Assembly (NCBI RefSeq): GCF_029543155.1 | Contig: NZ_JARQXA010000001.1 | Span: forward strand, 806,001 to 870,000 | Source of the DNA: Sphingomonas sp. HITSZ_GF | GTDB lineage: Bacteria; Pseudomonadota; Alphaproteobacteria; Sphingomonadales; Sphingomonadaceae | Direction: 5' to 3' | Length of the DNA: 64,000 nucleotides | Shown here: in pieces, positions 1 through 8,120 of the stretch | Position numbering within the stretch: the first letter of the stretch is position 1 | Layout of the letters: each line of letters opens with the position of its first letter | Translations under genes and position numbers: made by a program | The notes under the pieces: generated by a model | Database searches by the model: none | Told to the model about the DNA's origin: nothing | The model's input: only the letters and a program-made list of their open reading frames with translations

Positions 1-482
1 CGCTGGTCGCCGCGGTCGCGCTCGACGAGACGGCGCGGGTGTTCGGGCTGGAGCCGATGCTCAAATGGCCCAACGACCTGCTGGTGGACGGCGCCAAGCT
101 TTCCGGCATCCTGCTCGAACGGGTGGGGGACGCCGTCATCCTCGGCTTTGGCGTCAACCTGGCGCATCATCCGGAAGACCTGGACCGCAAGGCGACCAGC
201 TTCGCCGCGCACGGCCCGGCGCCCGATCCCCAGCTCTTCGCCGAGACGCTGGCCGAAAGCTTCGCCCGCTGGGTCAGCCGCTGGCGTGACGGCATCGCGC
301 CGGTTCGCGAGCGCTGGCTCGCCCGGGCCCACCCGATCGGCACCGCGCTGACGGCCCGGCTTGCCGACGGATCGAGCATCGACGGGCTGTTCGGCGGGCT
401 CGACAGCGAAGGCGCGCTCATCCTGCGCTTGGCCGACGGCACCAGCCATGTCATTCACGCCGCAGACGTGTTCCTGCTCTGA
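1..482 (+). CDS. birA: Biotin--[acetyl-CoA-carboxylase] ligase BirA, C-terminal part (5' cut by window)
   Basis: The reading frame is open from base 3, so the gene begins upstream of the window. BirA makes biotinyl-AMP and transfers biotin to a lysine of the acetyl-CoA carboxylase carrier protein in the cytoplasm. The visible part holds the family hallmark [19 protein letters not shown], followed by GFGVNL, both in the catalytic domain, then a small C-terminal SH3-like domain ending in [10 protein letters not shown]. Whether an N-terminal DNA-binding domain exists cannot be seen. It is followed 11 bases later by coaX, and birA-coaX-rnj is a common alphaproteobacterial order, so one transcript is likely. 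Confidence 0.93.
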   Translation, partial: LVAAVALDETARVFGLEPMLKWPNDLLVDGAKLSGILLERVGDAVILGFGVNLAHHPEDLDRKATSFAAHGPAPDPQLFAETLAESFARWVSRWRDGIAPVRERWLARAHPIGTALTARLADGSSIDGLFGGLDSEGALILRLADGTSHVIHAADVFLL

Positions 483-493
483 GAGGCCCGGAA

Positions 494-1267
494 ATGCTGC
501 TCGCCATCGATGCCGGCAACACCAATGTCGTCTTCGCCCTGCTCGAAGGGCAGGAAGTCCGCGCGCGCTGGCGCATCGCCACCGATCCGCGGCGCACGGC
601 GGACGAATATGCGGTGTGGCTGAGTCAGCTGCTCAGCCTCGAGGGCTATGACCGTTCGGACGTCACCGGCGTGATCATCGGCACCGTCGTCCCGCGCGCG
701 CTGCACAACCTCCAGGTGCTGAGCAGCAAGTATTTCAAGACCGACGCGGTGATCGCCGGGCAGGGCAAGGCCGAATGGGGCTTCCCGCTCGACGTCGAGG
801 AGCCGCAAGGGCTGGGCGCCGACCGGGCGCTCAACATGATCGCCGGCCACGCCCGCCATCCGGGCGACCTGATCATCATCGATTTCGGTACCGCTACCAC
901 CTTCGAGGTGGTCGACTATCGCGGCGCCTATAAGGGCGGGATCATCGCCCCGGGCATCAACCTCTCCCTCGACGCGCTCGTCACCGCTGCCGCCAAGCTG
1001 CCGCGCATCGCGATCACCGCGCCGGCGAGCACCAGCGTGATTGGCCGCAACACCGTCGATCAGATGCATATCGGCATCTATTGGGGCTATGTCGCAATGA
1101 TCGAGGGCCTGGTCGCACGGTTGAAGGCCGAGATCGGCCGCCCGATCAAAGTGATCGCGACCGGCGGCCTGGCCGTGCTTTTCGAGAAGCACACCCCCAT
1201 ATTCGACGTGATCGAACCCGATTTGACCATTCAAGGGTTGGCGATGCTGTGGGAGCGCAGCCGTTGA
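494..1267 (+). CDS. coaX: Type III pantothenate kinase CoaX
   Basis: This 257-residue cytoplasmic enzyme phosphorylates pantothenate in the first step of coenzyme A synthesis. It belongs to the ASKHA fold: the phosphate-1 loop is [10 protein letters not shown] (residues 2-11), GADR lies at 108-111 and DFGTATT at 130-136, all type III signatures. Length is normal for the family. The ATG at 494 opens directly on the conserved N-terminus, so the start is secure. Type III kinases need a monovalent cation and are not feedback-inhibited by CoA; that is family knowledge. It lies between birA and rnj with gaps of 11 and 13 bases, as expected in an operon. Confidence 0.96.
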   Translation: MLLAIDAGNTNVVFALLEGQEVRARWRIATDPRRTADEYAVWLSQLLSLEGYDRSDVTGVIIGTVVPRALHNLQVLSSKYFKTDAVIAGQGKAEWGFPLDVEEPQGLGADRALNMIAGHARHPGDLIIIDFGTATTFEVVDYRGAYKGGIIAPGINLSLDALVTAAAKLPRIAITAPASTSVIGRNTVDQMHIGIYWGYVAMIEGLVARLKAEIGRPIKVIATGGLAVLFEKHTPIFDVIEPDLTIQGLAMLWERSR

Positions 1268-1280
1268 CCAAGGAAACCAA

Positions 1281-2918
1281 GTGACCCCTGAAAAAGAACT
1301 CCTGTTCCTCGCGCTCGGCGGCTCGGGCGAGATCGGCATGAACGTCAATCTCTATGGCTGCCAGGGCAAGTGGCTGATGGTCGATTGCGGCATCACCTTC
1401 GGCAGCCCCGAATATCCGGGGATCGACGTGATCCTGCCCGACCTGCAGTTCATCGAGGAGCGGATCGACGATCTGCTCGGCATCGTCCTCACGCACGGCC
1501 ATGAAGACCATATCGGCGCGCTGCCCTATCTGGCGGGCGACCTTGGCGTGCCGCTCTATGCCACCCCGTTCACCGCCGGCCTGATCCGCGGCAAGCTCGA
1601 GGAAGAGGGCATCGAGGAGAAGGTCGAGCTCAACGTCGTCGACGAGGAAGGGCCGTTCAACCTCGGGCCGTTCCGCATCACCTACACGCCGCTGGCCCAC
1701 TCGATCCCCGAGGGCAATGCCGTGCTGATCGACACGCCCTATGGCAGCGTGTTCCACACCGGCGACTGGAAGCTCGACGACTCCCCCTCGCTGGGCGGCG
1801 CCTCCACCGCCGAGGAACTGACCGCGATCGGCGACAAGGGCGTGCTGGCGCTCGTCTGCGACAGCACCAACGTCTTCAATCCCCAGGCCTCGGGTTCCGA
1901 AGGCGATGTTCGCAAGGGGCTGGACGAAGTGATCGGCGGCGCCAAGGGGCGCGTGCTGGTCACCACCTTCGCCTCGAACGCCGCACGGCTCCAGACGCTG
2001 GGCGAAGTGGCGCAAGACACGGGCAGGGCGCTCTGCGTCGCCGGGCGGTCGCTCGATCGCATCCTGCGCGTCGCCAAGCAGACCGGCTATCTGCGCGACT
2101 TCCCCGAGACGGTCGATTTCGACACGGCGATGACGATGCCGCGCGACAAGGTGCTGATCGTCGCCACGGGTGGGCAGGGCGAGCCGCGCGCCGCGCTCAA
2201 CCGCATTGCCGAGGGCACGCACCCGCTCAAGCTCACCAGCGGCGACCTGGTTGTCTTTTCCTCGCGCCAGATCCCGGGCAACGAGATCGCGATCGGCCGC
2301 ATCATGAACACGCTGGCCGCTGCGAATGTCGACATCATCACCGATCGCCAGGCCTTCATCCACGTCTCGGGCCATCCGGGCCGCCCCGAGCTGGCCGAGA
2401 TGTACAAGTGGATCCGCCCGGAGATCATCCTGCCGGTGCACGGCGAGGTTCGCCACATGCACGAGCAGTCACGCTTCGCGCTGTCACTGGGCGTGCCCAA
2501 GGCGATCAACCAGGTGAACGGCGAGATCTGGCGCCTGGCGCCCGGCGATCCCGAGCAGCTCGGCCACGCGCCGGCGGGGCGCCTGGTGCTCGACGGCGAC
2601 ATCATCCTGCCGGCGGACGGCACGACGATCAACGAACGCCGCCGCATCTCCTTCCACGGCCAGATCAGCGTGGCAGTGGCGATCCGCAACGGCAAGCTCG
2701 CCGGCGAGCCGCAGATCCGGCTCCAGGGCGTGCCGGTGGAAGAGGATCGCGAGGATTTCATCGCCGAGGCTGTCGATGCCGCGCGCGAAGCGGTGCGGAA
2801 GGACGGCAAGGGTGATGTCGAGAAGCTGCGCGAAAGCCTTCGCCTGGCGGTTCGCCGCGCCGCGGTGCGCTACACCGGCAAGAAGCCGATCGTCGATGTG
2901 CTGATCATCGAGCAATAG
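1281..2918 (+). CDS. rnj: Ribonuclease J
   Basis: This 545-residue metallo-beta-lactamase/beta-CASP nuclease combines 5'-3' exonuclease and endonuclease activity on RNA. It takes part in mRNA turnover and rRNA 5' maturation in alphaproteobacteria. The zinc-binding motif THGHEDHIG is at residues 71-79, HSIPEGNAV and HTGDWK follow, and the beta-CASP part contains the conserved HVSGHPGRPE and ILPVHGE segments. The start is a GTG 13 bases after coaX stops. The first residues lead directly into ALGGSGEIGMN, the usual RNase J N-terminus. Length is typical. Confidence 0.95.
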   Translation: MTPEKELLFLALGGSGEIGMNVNLYGCQGKWLMVDCGITFGSPEYPGIDVILPDLQFIEERIDDLLGIVLTHGHEDHIGALPYLAGDLGVPLYATPFTAGLIRGKLEEEGIEEKVELNVVDEEGPFNLGPFRITYTPLAHSIPEGNAVLIDTPYGSVFHTGDWKLDDSPSLGGASTAEELTAIGDKGVLALVCDSTNVFNPQASGSEGDVRKGLDEVIGGAKGRVLVTTFASNAARLQTLGEVAQDTGRALCVAGRSLDRILRVAKQTGYLRDFPETVDFDTAMTMPRDKVLIVATGGQGEPRAALNRIAEGTHPLKLTSGDLVVFSSRQIPGNEIAIGRIMNTLAAANVDIITDRQAFIHVSGHPGRPELAEMYKWIRPEIILPVHGEVRHMHEQSRFALSLGVPKAINQVNGEIWRLAPGDPEQLGHAPAGRLVLDGDIILPADGTTINERRRISFHGQISVAVAIRNGKLAGEPQIRLQGVPVEEDREDFIAEAVDAAREAVRKDGKGDVEKLRESLRLAVRRAAVRYTGKKPIVDVLIIEQ

Positions 2919-2934
2919 CCGCTGCGCTACTTTC

Positions 2935-3110
2935 GTCATCCCGGCGAAGGTCGGGATTGCGTGCGGTAGACTTGATCCGTTCCCCGGCGAAAGCCGGGGC
3001 CCAGTCTCAGCGCATCTGGTTGGCGCAGCCTAACCTCTCGAAAGACGTTGCAACTGGGCCCCGGCCTTCGCCGGGGAACAAGAAGCTTTCGTTCCCGGGC
3101 AACCATCCCT
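2935..3110. repeat. Palindromic intergenic element, full-length (about 100 bp) copy plus a half hairpin
   Basis: Two 27-base inverted arms lie at 2979-3005 and 3053-3079, beginning with gttccccggcgaaagccggg and differing at one base. They enclose a middle of about 47 bases that resembles the middle of the copy at 49790-49889. Each arm is itself a CCCCGGC/GCCGGGG hairpin. A separate short hairpin of a related type (atcccggcgaaggtcgggat) lies at 2938-2957. The element sits between rnj and the DUF1467 gene and can be read through in frame, giving a false N-terminal extension to that gene. Confidence 0.85.
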
Positions 3111-3121
3111 ACGAGATACGC

Positions 3122-3406
3122 ATGCCCTGGAAGTCCGCGCTCGCAATCTATTTCCTGTTCTGGGCCTTCTCTGTCTTCCTCGTCCTGCCGTTCGGCGTGA
3201 AGACCAGCGAGGAGGCGGGCGTGGAGCTCGTTCCCGGCCAGGCGCCGAGCGCGCCGCACGAGTTCGACGCGAAGAAGATCGCCAAGCGCACCACGATCGT
3301 CGCGACGATCCTGTTCGCGATCTTCTACCTGAACTACGTCAATGGCTGGGTGACCACCGAGATGCTCGACTGGTGGGCGCATCTGAACCCGGCGAACAGA
3401 TCGTAG
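3122..3406 (+). CDS. DUF1467 family small membrane protein
   Basis: A 94-residue protein with two predicted membrane helices (about residues 6-25 and 58-77) and a charged loop between them. The N-terminus MPWKSALAIYFLFWAF followed by FLVLPFGV is the DUF1467 signature. The family is widespread in alphaproteobacteria and often sits downstream of the coaX-rnj genes, as here; its function is unknown. A longer frame begins at 2957, but the extra 55 residues are translated palindromic repeat, so the ATG at 3122 is chosen. Confidence 0.85.
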   Translation: MPWKSALAIYFLFWAFSVFLVLPFGVKTSEEAGVELVPGQAPSAPHEFDAKKIAKRTTIVATILFAIFYLNYVNGWVTTEMLDWWAHLNPANRS

Positions 3407-3631
3407 GCGCGTCCAACCGCGCGGGGCGGGGCGACTCGCCAAAGGACACGAAGGACACGCCAAAACCCCGTTTTCGCGGCGCTCAAGTTGACACGGTTCC
3501 CGCAAGCGCGCCGCATCTCGCAACATCCTTGCGCGCGGGGAATCCTATATTTCCTACAGGGCAAAGAGCGGCCGGGCAGTTGCCGGACCGCGAAAGCCAA
3601 GCAGGCGAAATCCTACATTGCAACCCAGCCG

Positions 3632-5944
3632 TCAGGTCCGTAGCCGCTCGATCGCCTGGGCCAGCGCCACGTACAGCTTGCCCATGTCCGACGAGAGCAA
3701 AGTCACGCCCAGCGGCGAGCCGTCGCGCAGCGCCAGGATCTGGCGGAGCATCGCCTCGAAATCATGGATGTAGCGGTTGACGTTGTCGCGGAAGGTCTCG
3801 TCGTCTTCGTAGAGCCGGTGGATCTCGCGGGTGTCCGAGGGATCGAGCAGGCGCACGGCGCGGCGCGTGAACACGCCGCGATCGCCCTTCAGATAGGCCG
3901 ACCAGGCGCTGTCGGTGACATCGGCCGAGAAGGCCTTGGTGATGTCGATCGAGGCCGAGTTGAGCGCTTCGATCAGCAGCGAGACGCGGCGAGCGAAATT
4001 GTCGCTGTCGGACTCCTCGCGCTCCTTGCGCCCTTCCGCAATCCGGCTTTCGACCTGGGCGGTGGTGTCGGCGAGCGTCACCATCTGCTGGGTGAGGCGC
4101 TCGGAGGCGCGGGTGGCGGCGTTGACCGCGGCTTCGGTGGTTTCCGCGAGCTCGGAGAGCTGGCGGCGGATCGAGGCGTCGACGGCGCGGCGCAGCGCGT
4201 CGCCCGCGGCTTCCTCGATCGCCCGCTCGGCATGCGGCACGATGGCCGAAAGCGTCTCGCGGGCATGGTTGGCAGCGGCACTCGACGTTTCGCGCACGCT
4301 GAGCAGCGCATCGACGAGCTGCGGCGCCGCGCTCTCGGCGAAGCGGCGGGTGGTGGCGATGGTCTCGTCGACGATCGTGCTGAGCTGCGTCGCCTGGTCG
4401 CCGCCGGTCGCCAGCGTCTCGAGCAGCGAGGCCTGGGTCTTGGCGAGCGTGTCGCGCTGCTGGCTGACCACGTCGGCGATCGCCTCGATCGCGTCATGCG
4501 TGCTCTCGGCGGCGGTGACCAGGGCGAGCAGCTCGGGCTTGGCGCCGGCAACCACCTGGCGGCTCTGGACGATGCGCGCGTCGAGCCGCTCCAGCGCCTC
4601 GGGCAGCGTCTCGTCGATCTCGCGGGCCGAGGCGTCGAGCGCGGTCAGCAGCTCCTCCGAGGTGCCGATTACCTTGCGCGCGGTCTCGTCGCCGGTGTTC
4701 AGTGCAACGGTCATAGCATCGACCGAGCCGTGCAGCGCGCTCACCGAAGCGGCGAGGGTCTGGGTGCGTTCCAGGCCATGGTCGTGAACCGCGTTGAGCT
4801 GCCGGTCGAACCGGCCGACCCCATCGGTCAGTCCGGTGAACAGCGCGTCGCCGCGCCCCTGTTCCTCGGTAATGCGGGTGCCGATGCGATCGATCGCTTC
4901 CTCGATCGTCGACATCCGCTCGCCCAGCGCCTCGGCGCTGTCGCGACCGGCGCGATCGAGTGCGGCCTGGTTGGCCGAGAGCATGGCGAGGATCGCCTCG
5001 CCCTGGGTGGCGATGCCCTTGCGCGCCTCGTCCACTGCGTTGGCGGCGCGATCGAGCACGGCGTCGACCTGGGTCGACATCTCGCCGGTGACTCGCTCCA
5101 GCCGGGCGCTGGCGGTCTCGCTGGTCGCTTCCATGCGCGCGATGTGCGCGGCGAGCCGGTCGGCGGCGCCGCCGGCGATCTGGTCGGCCTCGCGCCCGCG
5201 CTCCGAAAGCGCCGAGAGCTGGGTATCGAGCGCGGCGGCGCGCTCGCTGGCGAGCAGCCCGGCGGCATCGACCCGGTCGGACAGCCCGCGCATCTCCTCA
5301 TGCGCCTTGGGCAGCGAGGCGAGGATCACTTCGACGCGGCGCTCGGCATCGGCGGCGCTCTCGCCGAGATGACGGGTGCTGGCGTCGATCGAGCGCGCCT
5401 GGGCGGCGGCGCTGGTCGAAGCGCTCTCGAGCTTCTCGCTGGCGCGCTCGCCCATCGCGATGAGGATGTTGGTCTGCTCGGCCAGCGCCGCGCGGTTCTC
5501 CTCGATCTTGCGCGAGAGCGTCGCGACGACGCGCTCGAGGCTTGCCGCCTCGGCGCGCATCGCCCGGGCGCTGGCGCCGAAGCGCTGCGCCTCGGCCCGG
5601 CTCGTGCGGAGCAGCAGCAGATAGAGGATGCCGACCAGGGCAGGGGGCACGCAGAGCGCTGCGATCAGCTGGACGAGGCGGGCAGGGTCCACCGGCGGGG
5701 CGAAGCTGGCACGCACTAGCCAGCCCATCGCGCCGAACCAGCCCAGCACGAGCAGGATGGCGAGGGTGGGGAGCATCCAGCCCAGCCCGCGGCGGGGCGC
5801 GTCGTCTTCATCCTCGTCCGCGTCATAGGTGGCAGGCATGTCCGCGACCGCTTCCGCGGCCTCGGCGTCGGACAGGACCAGCTCTTCCGCGTCTTCGTTC
5901 GCGGCCAGCGGCTCGGCAGGTTTTCCCCCAATCATGACGCGCAT
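3632..5944 (-). CDS. Two-TM coiled-coil protein, TipN-like polarity factor (tentative)
   Basis: A 770-residue protein with an acidic N-terminal tail (about 1-52), two hydrophobic helices (about 53-75 and 88-112) and a very long Ala/Glu/Arg-rich coiled-coil region (about 115-640). A compact conserved-looking C-terminus follows (AYLKGDRGVFTRRAVRLLD onward). This plan resembles Caulobacter TipN, the birth-pole marker that is anchored by two N-terminal membrane helices. A related role in cell polarity or division is inferred, not shown. The alternatives are a generic coiled-coil membrane protein or a chemoreceptor-like remnant; no HAMP or methyl-accepting signature was found. It stands alone, divergent from the Hpt-like gene. 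Confidence 0.6.
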   Translation of the reverse strand: MRVMIGGKPAEPLAANEDAEELVLSDAEAAEAVADMPATYDADEDEDDAPRRGLGWMLPTLAILLVLGWFGAMGWLVRASFAPPVDPARLVQLIAALCVPPALVGILYLLLLRTSRAEAQRFGASARAMRAEAASLERVVATLSRKIEENRAALAEQTNILIAMGERASEKLESASTSAAAQARSIDASTRHLGESAADAERRVEVILASLPKAHEEMRGLSDRVDAAGLLASERAAALDTQLSALSERGREADQIAGGAADRLAAHIARMEATSETASARLERVTGEMSTQVDAVLDRAANAVDEARKGIATQGEAILAMLSANQAALDRAGRDSAEALGERMSTIEEAIDRIGTRITEEQGRGDALFTGLTDGVGRFDRQLNAVHDHGLERTQTLAASVSALHGSVDAMTVALNTGDETARKVIGTSEELLTALDASAREIDETLPEALERLDARIVQSRQVVAGAKPELLALVTAAESTHDAIEAIADVVSQQRDTLAKTQASLLETLATGGDQATQLSTIVDETIATTRRFAESAAPQLVDALLSVRETSSAAANHARETLSAIVPHAERAIEEAAGDALRRAVDASIRRQLSELAETTEAAVNAATRASERLTQQMVTLADTTAQVESRIAEGRKEREESDSDNFARRVSLLIEALNSASIDITKAFSADVTDSAWSAYLKGDRGVFTRRAVRLLDPSDTREIHRLYEDDETFRDNVNRYIHDFEAMLRQILALRDGSPLGVTLLSSDMGKLYVALAQAIERLRT

Positions 5945-6030
5945 TTACCACATTTCGCCCCTGTACCAACACTCCCCGGATCGGGGCCTTGGAAACGCGG
6001 CGTTAACGGTGTCCGCGCTAGGATCGGTGC

Positions 6031-6324
6031 ATGGCGTATGATCCGGGTGCAATCGATGCGACGCTGGCGGCGGCGGTGGGTGACGAGCCCGCGCTGATCG
6101 CGGAGCTGCGCGAGGCGTTTCTCGACGGGGTGCAGCGGTGCCTCGAGACGATGAAGTCCGCCGACAGCCCCGATGCCTGGGCCTCGGCCGCGCTGCGGCT
6201 GAAGGGCCTGGCTGCCAGCTTCGGCGCGGTTCGCCTGATGGCGCTGGCCACCGAGGCGGCCAATGGACAGGCGCATGACGGTGCGATACTCCGTCGTTTA
6301 CATCGGGCTGTCGACCGACTCTGA
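6031..6324 (+). CDS. Degenerate Hpt (histidine phosphotransfer) domain protein lacking the phospho-histidine
   Basis: A 97-residue single-domain, all-helical protein. The motif that in active Hpt domains reads AHxLKG...GA is here ALRLKGLAASFGA (residues 54-66), so leucine 55 stands where the phosphorylated histidine belongs. The flanking signature (LKG, then GA about seven residues later) is intact, which makes Hpt ancestry likely. Such a protein could bind response-regulator receivers without accepting phosphate, but that is inference. No kinase or regulator lies next to it. The start is the ATG at 6031, in an 86-base divergent gap from the TipN-like gene. Confidence 0.65.
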   Translation: MAYDPGAIDATLAAAVGDEPALIAELREAFLDGVQRCLETMKSADSPDAWASAALRLKGLAASFGAVRLMALATEAANGQAHDGAILRRLHRAVDRL

Positions 6325-6372
6325 AGAAGCCGGCGCATGCGGAGATCCCGACGAACGAGAGGATCGAACGTT

Positions 6373-7230
6373 ATGCGCAATGCCCGTTGCCTGGTTTCGT
6401 TGTGCCTGCTCTCCTTTGCCGCGGTGCCGCTCGCGCATGCGCAGGAGGCCCCCAAGCCGCAGCCCCAGCCTGACAACAACATCGTCGTCACCGGGCAGGG
6501 CCCCAAGCCGATCAAGCGCGCCCAGCGCTATATCCGCCAGGTGCTCGATGTGGACGACGGCCAGCTTGCCCGCTTCGTCGATCCGGTCTGCCCGCTCGTC
6601 ATCGGCCTGCCGCCGCGCTTCAACAGCTCGATCCAGGACCGCATCCGCATCGTCGGCACCGCCGCCACCGTTCGCATGGCGAAGGAGAAGTGCGAGCCGA
6701 ACCTGATGATCGTGTTCGCCGACAATTCGGACGCGCTGATCCAGATGATGCGCAAGCGGCGCAACGCCGCCTTCACCAACCTCGACGACGGCGCGCTGCG
6801 GGATGCGTTCCAGTCCGGCCCGATCCACGCCTGGCGACTGGTGGTGACGCGGGACGAGGTGGGCAACATCTCCACCGGCAACGACGATCCCGACTATCCG
6901 CCGATGATGGAAGGCGACACCCAGGCGGTCACGATCAACGCAGTGGTGGTGATGGACCGCAAGACCGCGCTCGGCAAATCGGTGCGCCAGCTTGGCGACT
7001 ATGTGGTGATGCGCACGCTGGTAGGCGCCAAGCCGCCCGCCAAGGGCTCGATCGCCTCGGCCTCGATCCTGTCGCTGTTCGATCCCAATGTCGCGCCGCC
7101 GCCCACCGAGATCACCGATATGGACCTGGGCCTGCTCGCCAATCTCTACCGGCTGCGCAATCCGAACGAACAGGCTTCGGACCAGGCCTGGCGAATCTCC
7201 AAGGCCATGGTCTCCGGAAAGCAGCCCTGA
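6373..7230 (+). CDS. Secreted protein of unknown function, IVVTG type, copy 1
   Basis: A 285-residue exported protein. The signal peptide ends at AHA-QEA (about residue 23), followed by a proline-rich stretch and the motif NNIVVTGQGPKP. The mature domain has no recognised fold. It shares with the next gene the sequence marks RRFVRQ or similar, DGQLARF, PVCPLV, ALR.AFQ/EGP.HAW and GKSVxQ.xDYxxMRTL, so the two are tandem paralogs. The ATG at 6373 is chosen because it gives the signal peptide and follows a GAGAGG ribosome site; an upstream in-frame ATG at 6337 would add a non-signal extension. Its stop overlaps the next start (TGATG), implying translational coupling. Confidence 0.7.
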   Translation: MRNARCLVSLCLLSFAAVPLAHAQEAPKPQPQPDNNIVVTGQGPKPIKRAQRYIRQVLDVDDGQLARFVDPVCPLVIGLPPRFNSSIQDRIRIVGTAATVRMAKEKCEPNLMIVFADNSDALIQMMRKRRNAAFTNLDDGALRDAFQSGPIHAWRLVVTRDEVGNISTGNDDPDYPPMMEGDTQAVTINAVVVMDRKTALGKSVRQLGDYVVMRTLVGAKPPAKGSIASASILSLFDPNVAPPPTEITDMDLGLLANLYRLRNPNEQASDQAWRISKAMVSGKQP

Positions 7231-8120
7231 TGCGCATCGCCCTTGCTCCCGCCATTCTCGCGCTGGCGCTGGTCGCCGCGCCGGCCTTCGCCCAGCAGGC
7301 AAAGCCGCAGGACAAGCAGGAGCAGGACGAGAACAACATCGTCGTCGTCGGCGCGCGCGAAGTGCCGCCCAAGGAGGCCCGGCGCTTCGTCCGCCAGATC
7401 GGCTACAGCGTCGACGGGCAGCTCGCGCGCTTCGCCGAGCCGGTCTGCCCGCTGGTCGCCGGGCTTGGCCCCGATGCCGCCAAGGCGATCGAGTCCCGGT
7501 TCCGCGCGGTGGCGCTCGATGCCGGCGCCAAGGTCGGCGAGGCCGGCTGCCGGCCCAATGTCGCGCTGATGGTCGCGCATGACGCCGATGATTTCGTGGT
7601 GGCGCTGCAGAAGCGCTTTCCCGGCTTTTTCGGCAGCCTCTCCATGATCAATCTGCGCAAAGCGCTGCGCGAGGGCCCGGTGCATGCCTGGAGCACGATC
7701 GAAGTGCGCGACGAGCTGGGCAACGCTGCCGACAGCGACGAAGACGGCGTCAAATATGTCACGATGAGCCAGGCCTCGCGCATCACCCTGCCGACGCGGC
7801 AGGTGACGGTGAAGTCGATCGTGGTGATCGATGACCAGGCGGTGGTCGGCAAGTCTGTGGTCCAGATCGCCGACTATCTCGCGATGCGCACGCTTGCCGG
7901 CGCCCGCCCGCCCAGGGACGGCGGCAATGTCGATTCGATCATCACGCTGTTCGACAAGGATACGAGCTTCACCGATCCCGAGCTGACCGCGCTCGACCAG
8001 GGCTTTCTGCGCGGGCTCTACGCCACGCGCGACGACGTCAGCTCGATCAAGCAATCGGGCGAGATCGTAAGGCGGATCGTCAAGACGGCGAAGGACGAAG
8101 TGAAGGCCGAGAAGCCCTAG
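7230..8120 (+). CDS. Secreted protein of unknown function, IVVTG type, copy 2
   Basis: A 296-residue paralog of the preceding gene, starting one base into its stop codon (TGATG). The signal peptide ends at AFA-QQA (about residue 22), followed by ENNIVVVGAREVPP and then the shared domain with two conserved cysteines (PVCPLVAG, GCRPN) that could form a disulfide in the periplasm. No enzyme motif is recognised. The pair probably acts together. Its last four bases overlap the convergent VWA gene. Confidence 0.72.
   Translation: MRIALAPAILALALVAAPAFAQQAKPQDKQEQDENNIVVVGAREVPPKEARRFVRQIGYSVDGQLARFAEPVCPLVAGLGPDAAKAIESRFRAVALDAGAKVGEAGCRPNVALMVAHDADDFVVALQKRFPGFFGSLSMINLRKALREGPVHAWSTIEVRDELGNAADSDEDGVKYVTMSQASRITLPTRQVTVKSIVVIDDQAVVGKSVVQIADYLAMRTLAGARPPRDGGNVDSIITLFDKDTSFTDPELTALDQGFLRGLYATRDDVSSIKQSGEIVRRIVKTAKDEVKAEKP

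Noticed and set aside
2957..3121. N-terminal extension of the DUF1467 protein
   Set aside because: The extra residues are encoded by the palindromic repeat; the family begins at ATG 3122.
3764..5719. Long open frame (651 codons) antisense to the TipN-like gene
   Set aside because: It mirrors the codon bias of the real gene on the other strand; its product is Gly/Arg-rich without any motif.
8117..8120. Possible fusion between the IVVTG protein and the VWA gene
   Set aside because: They are on opposite strands and share only four bases of stop codons.
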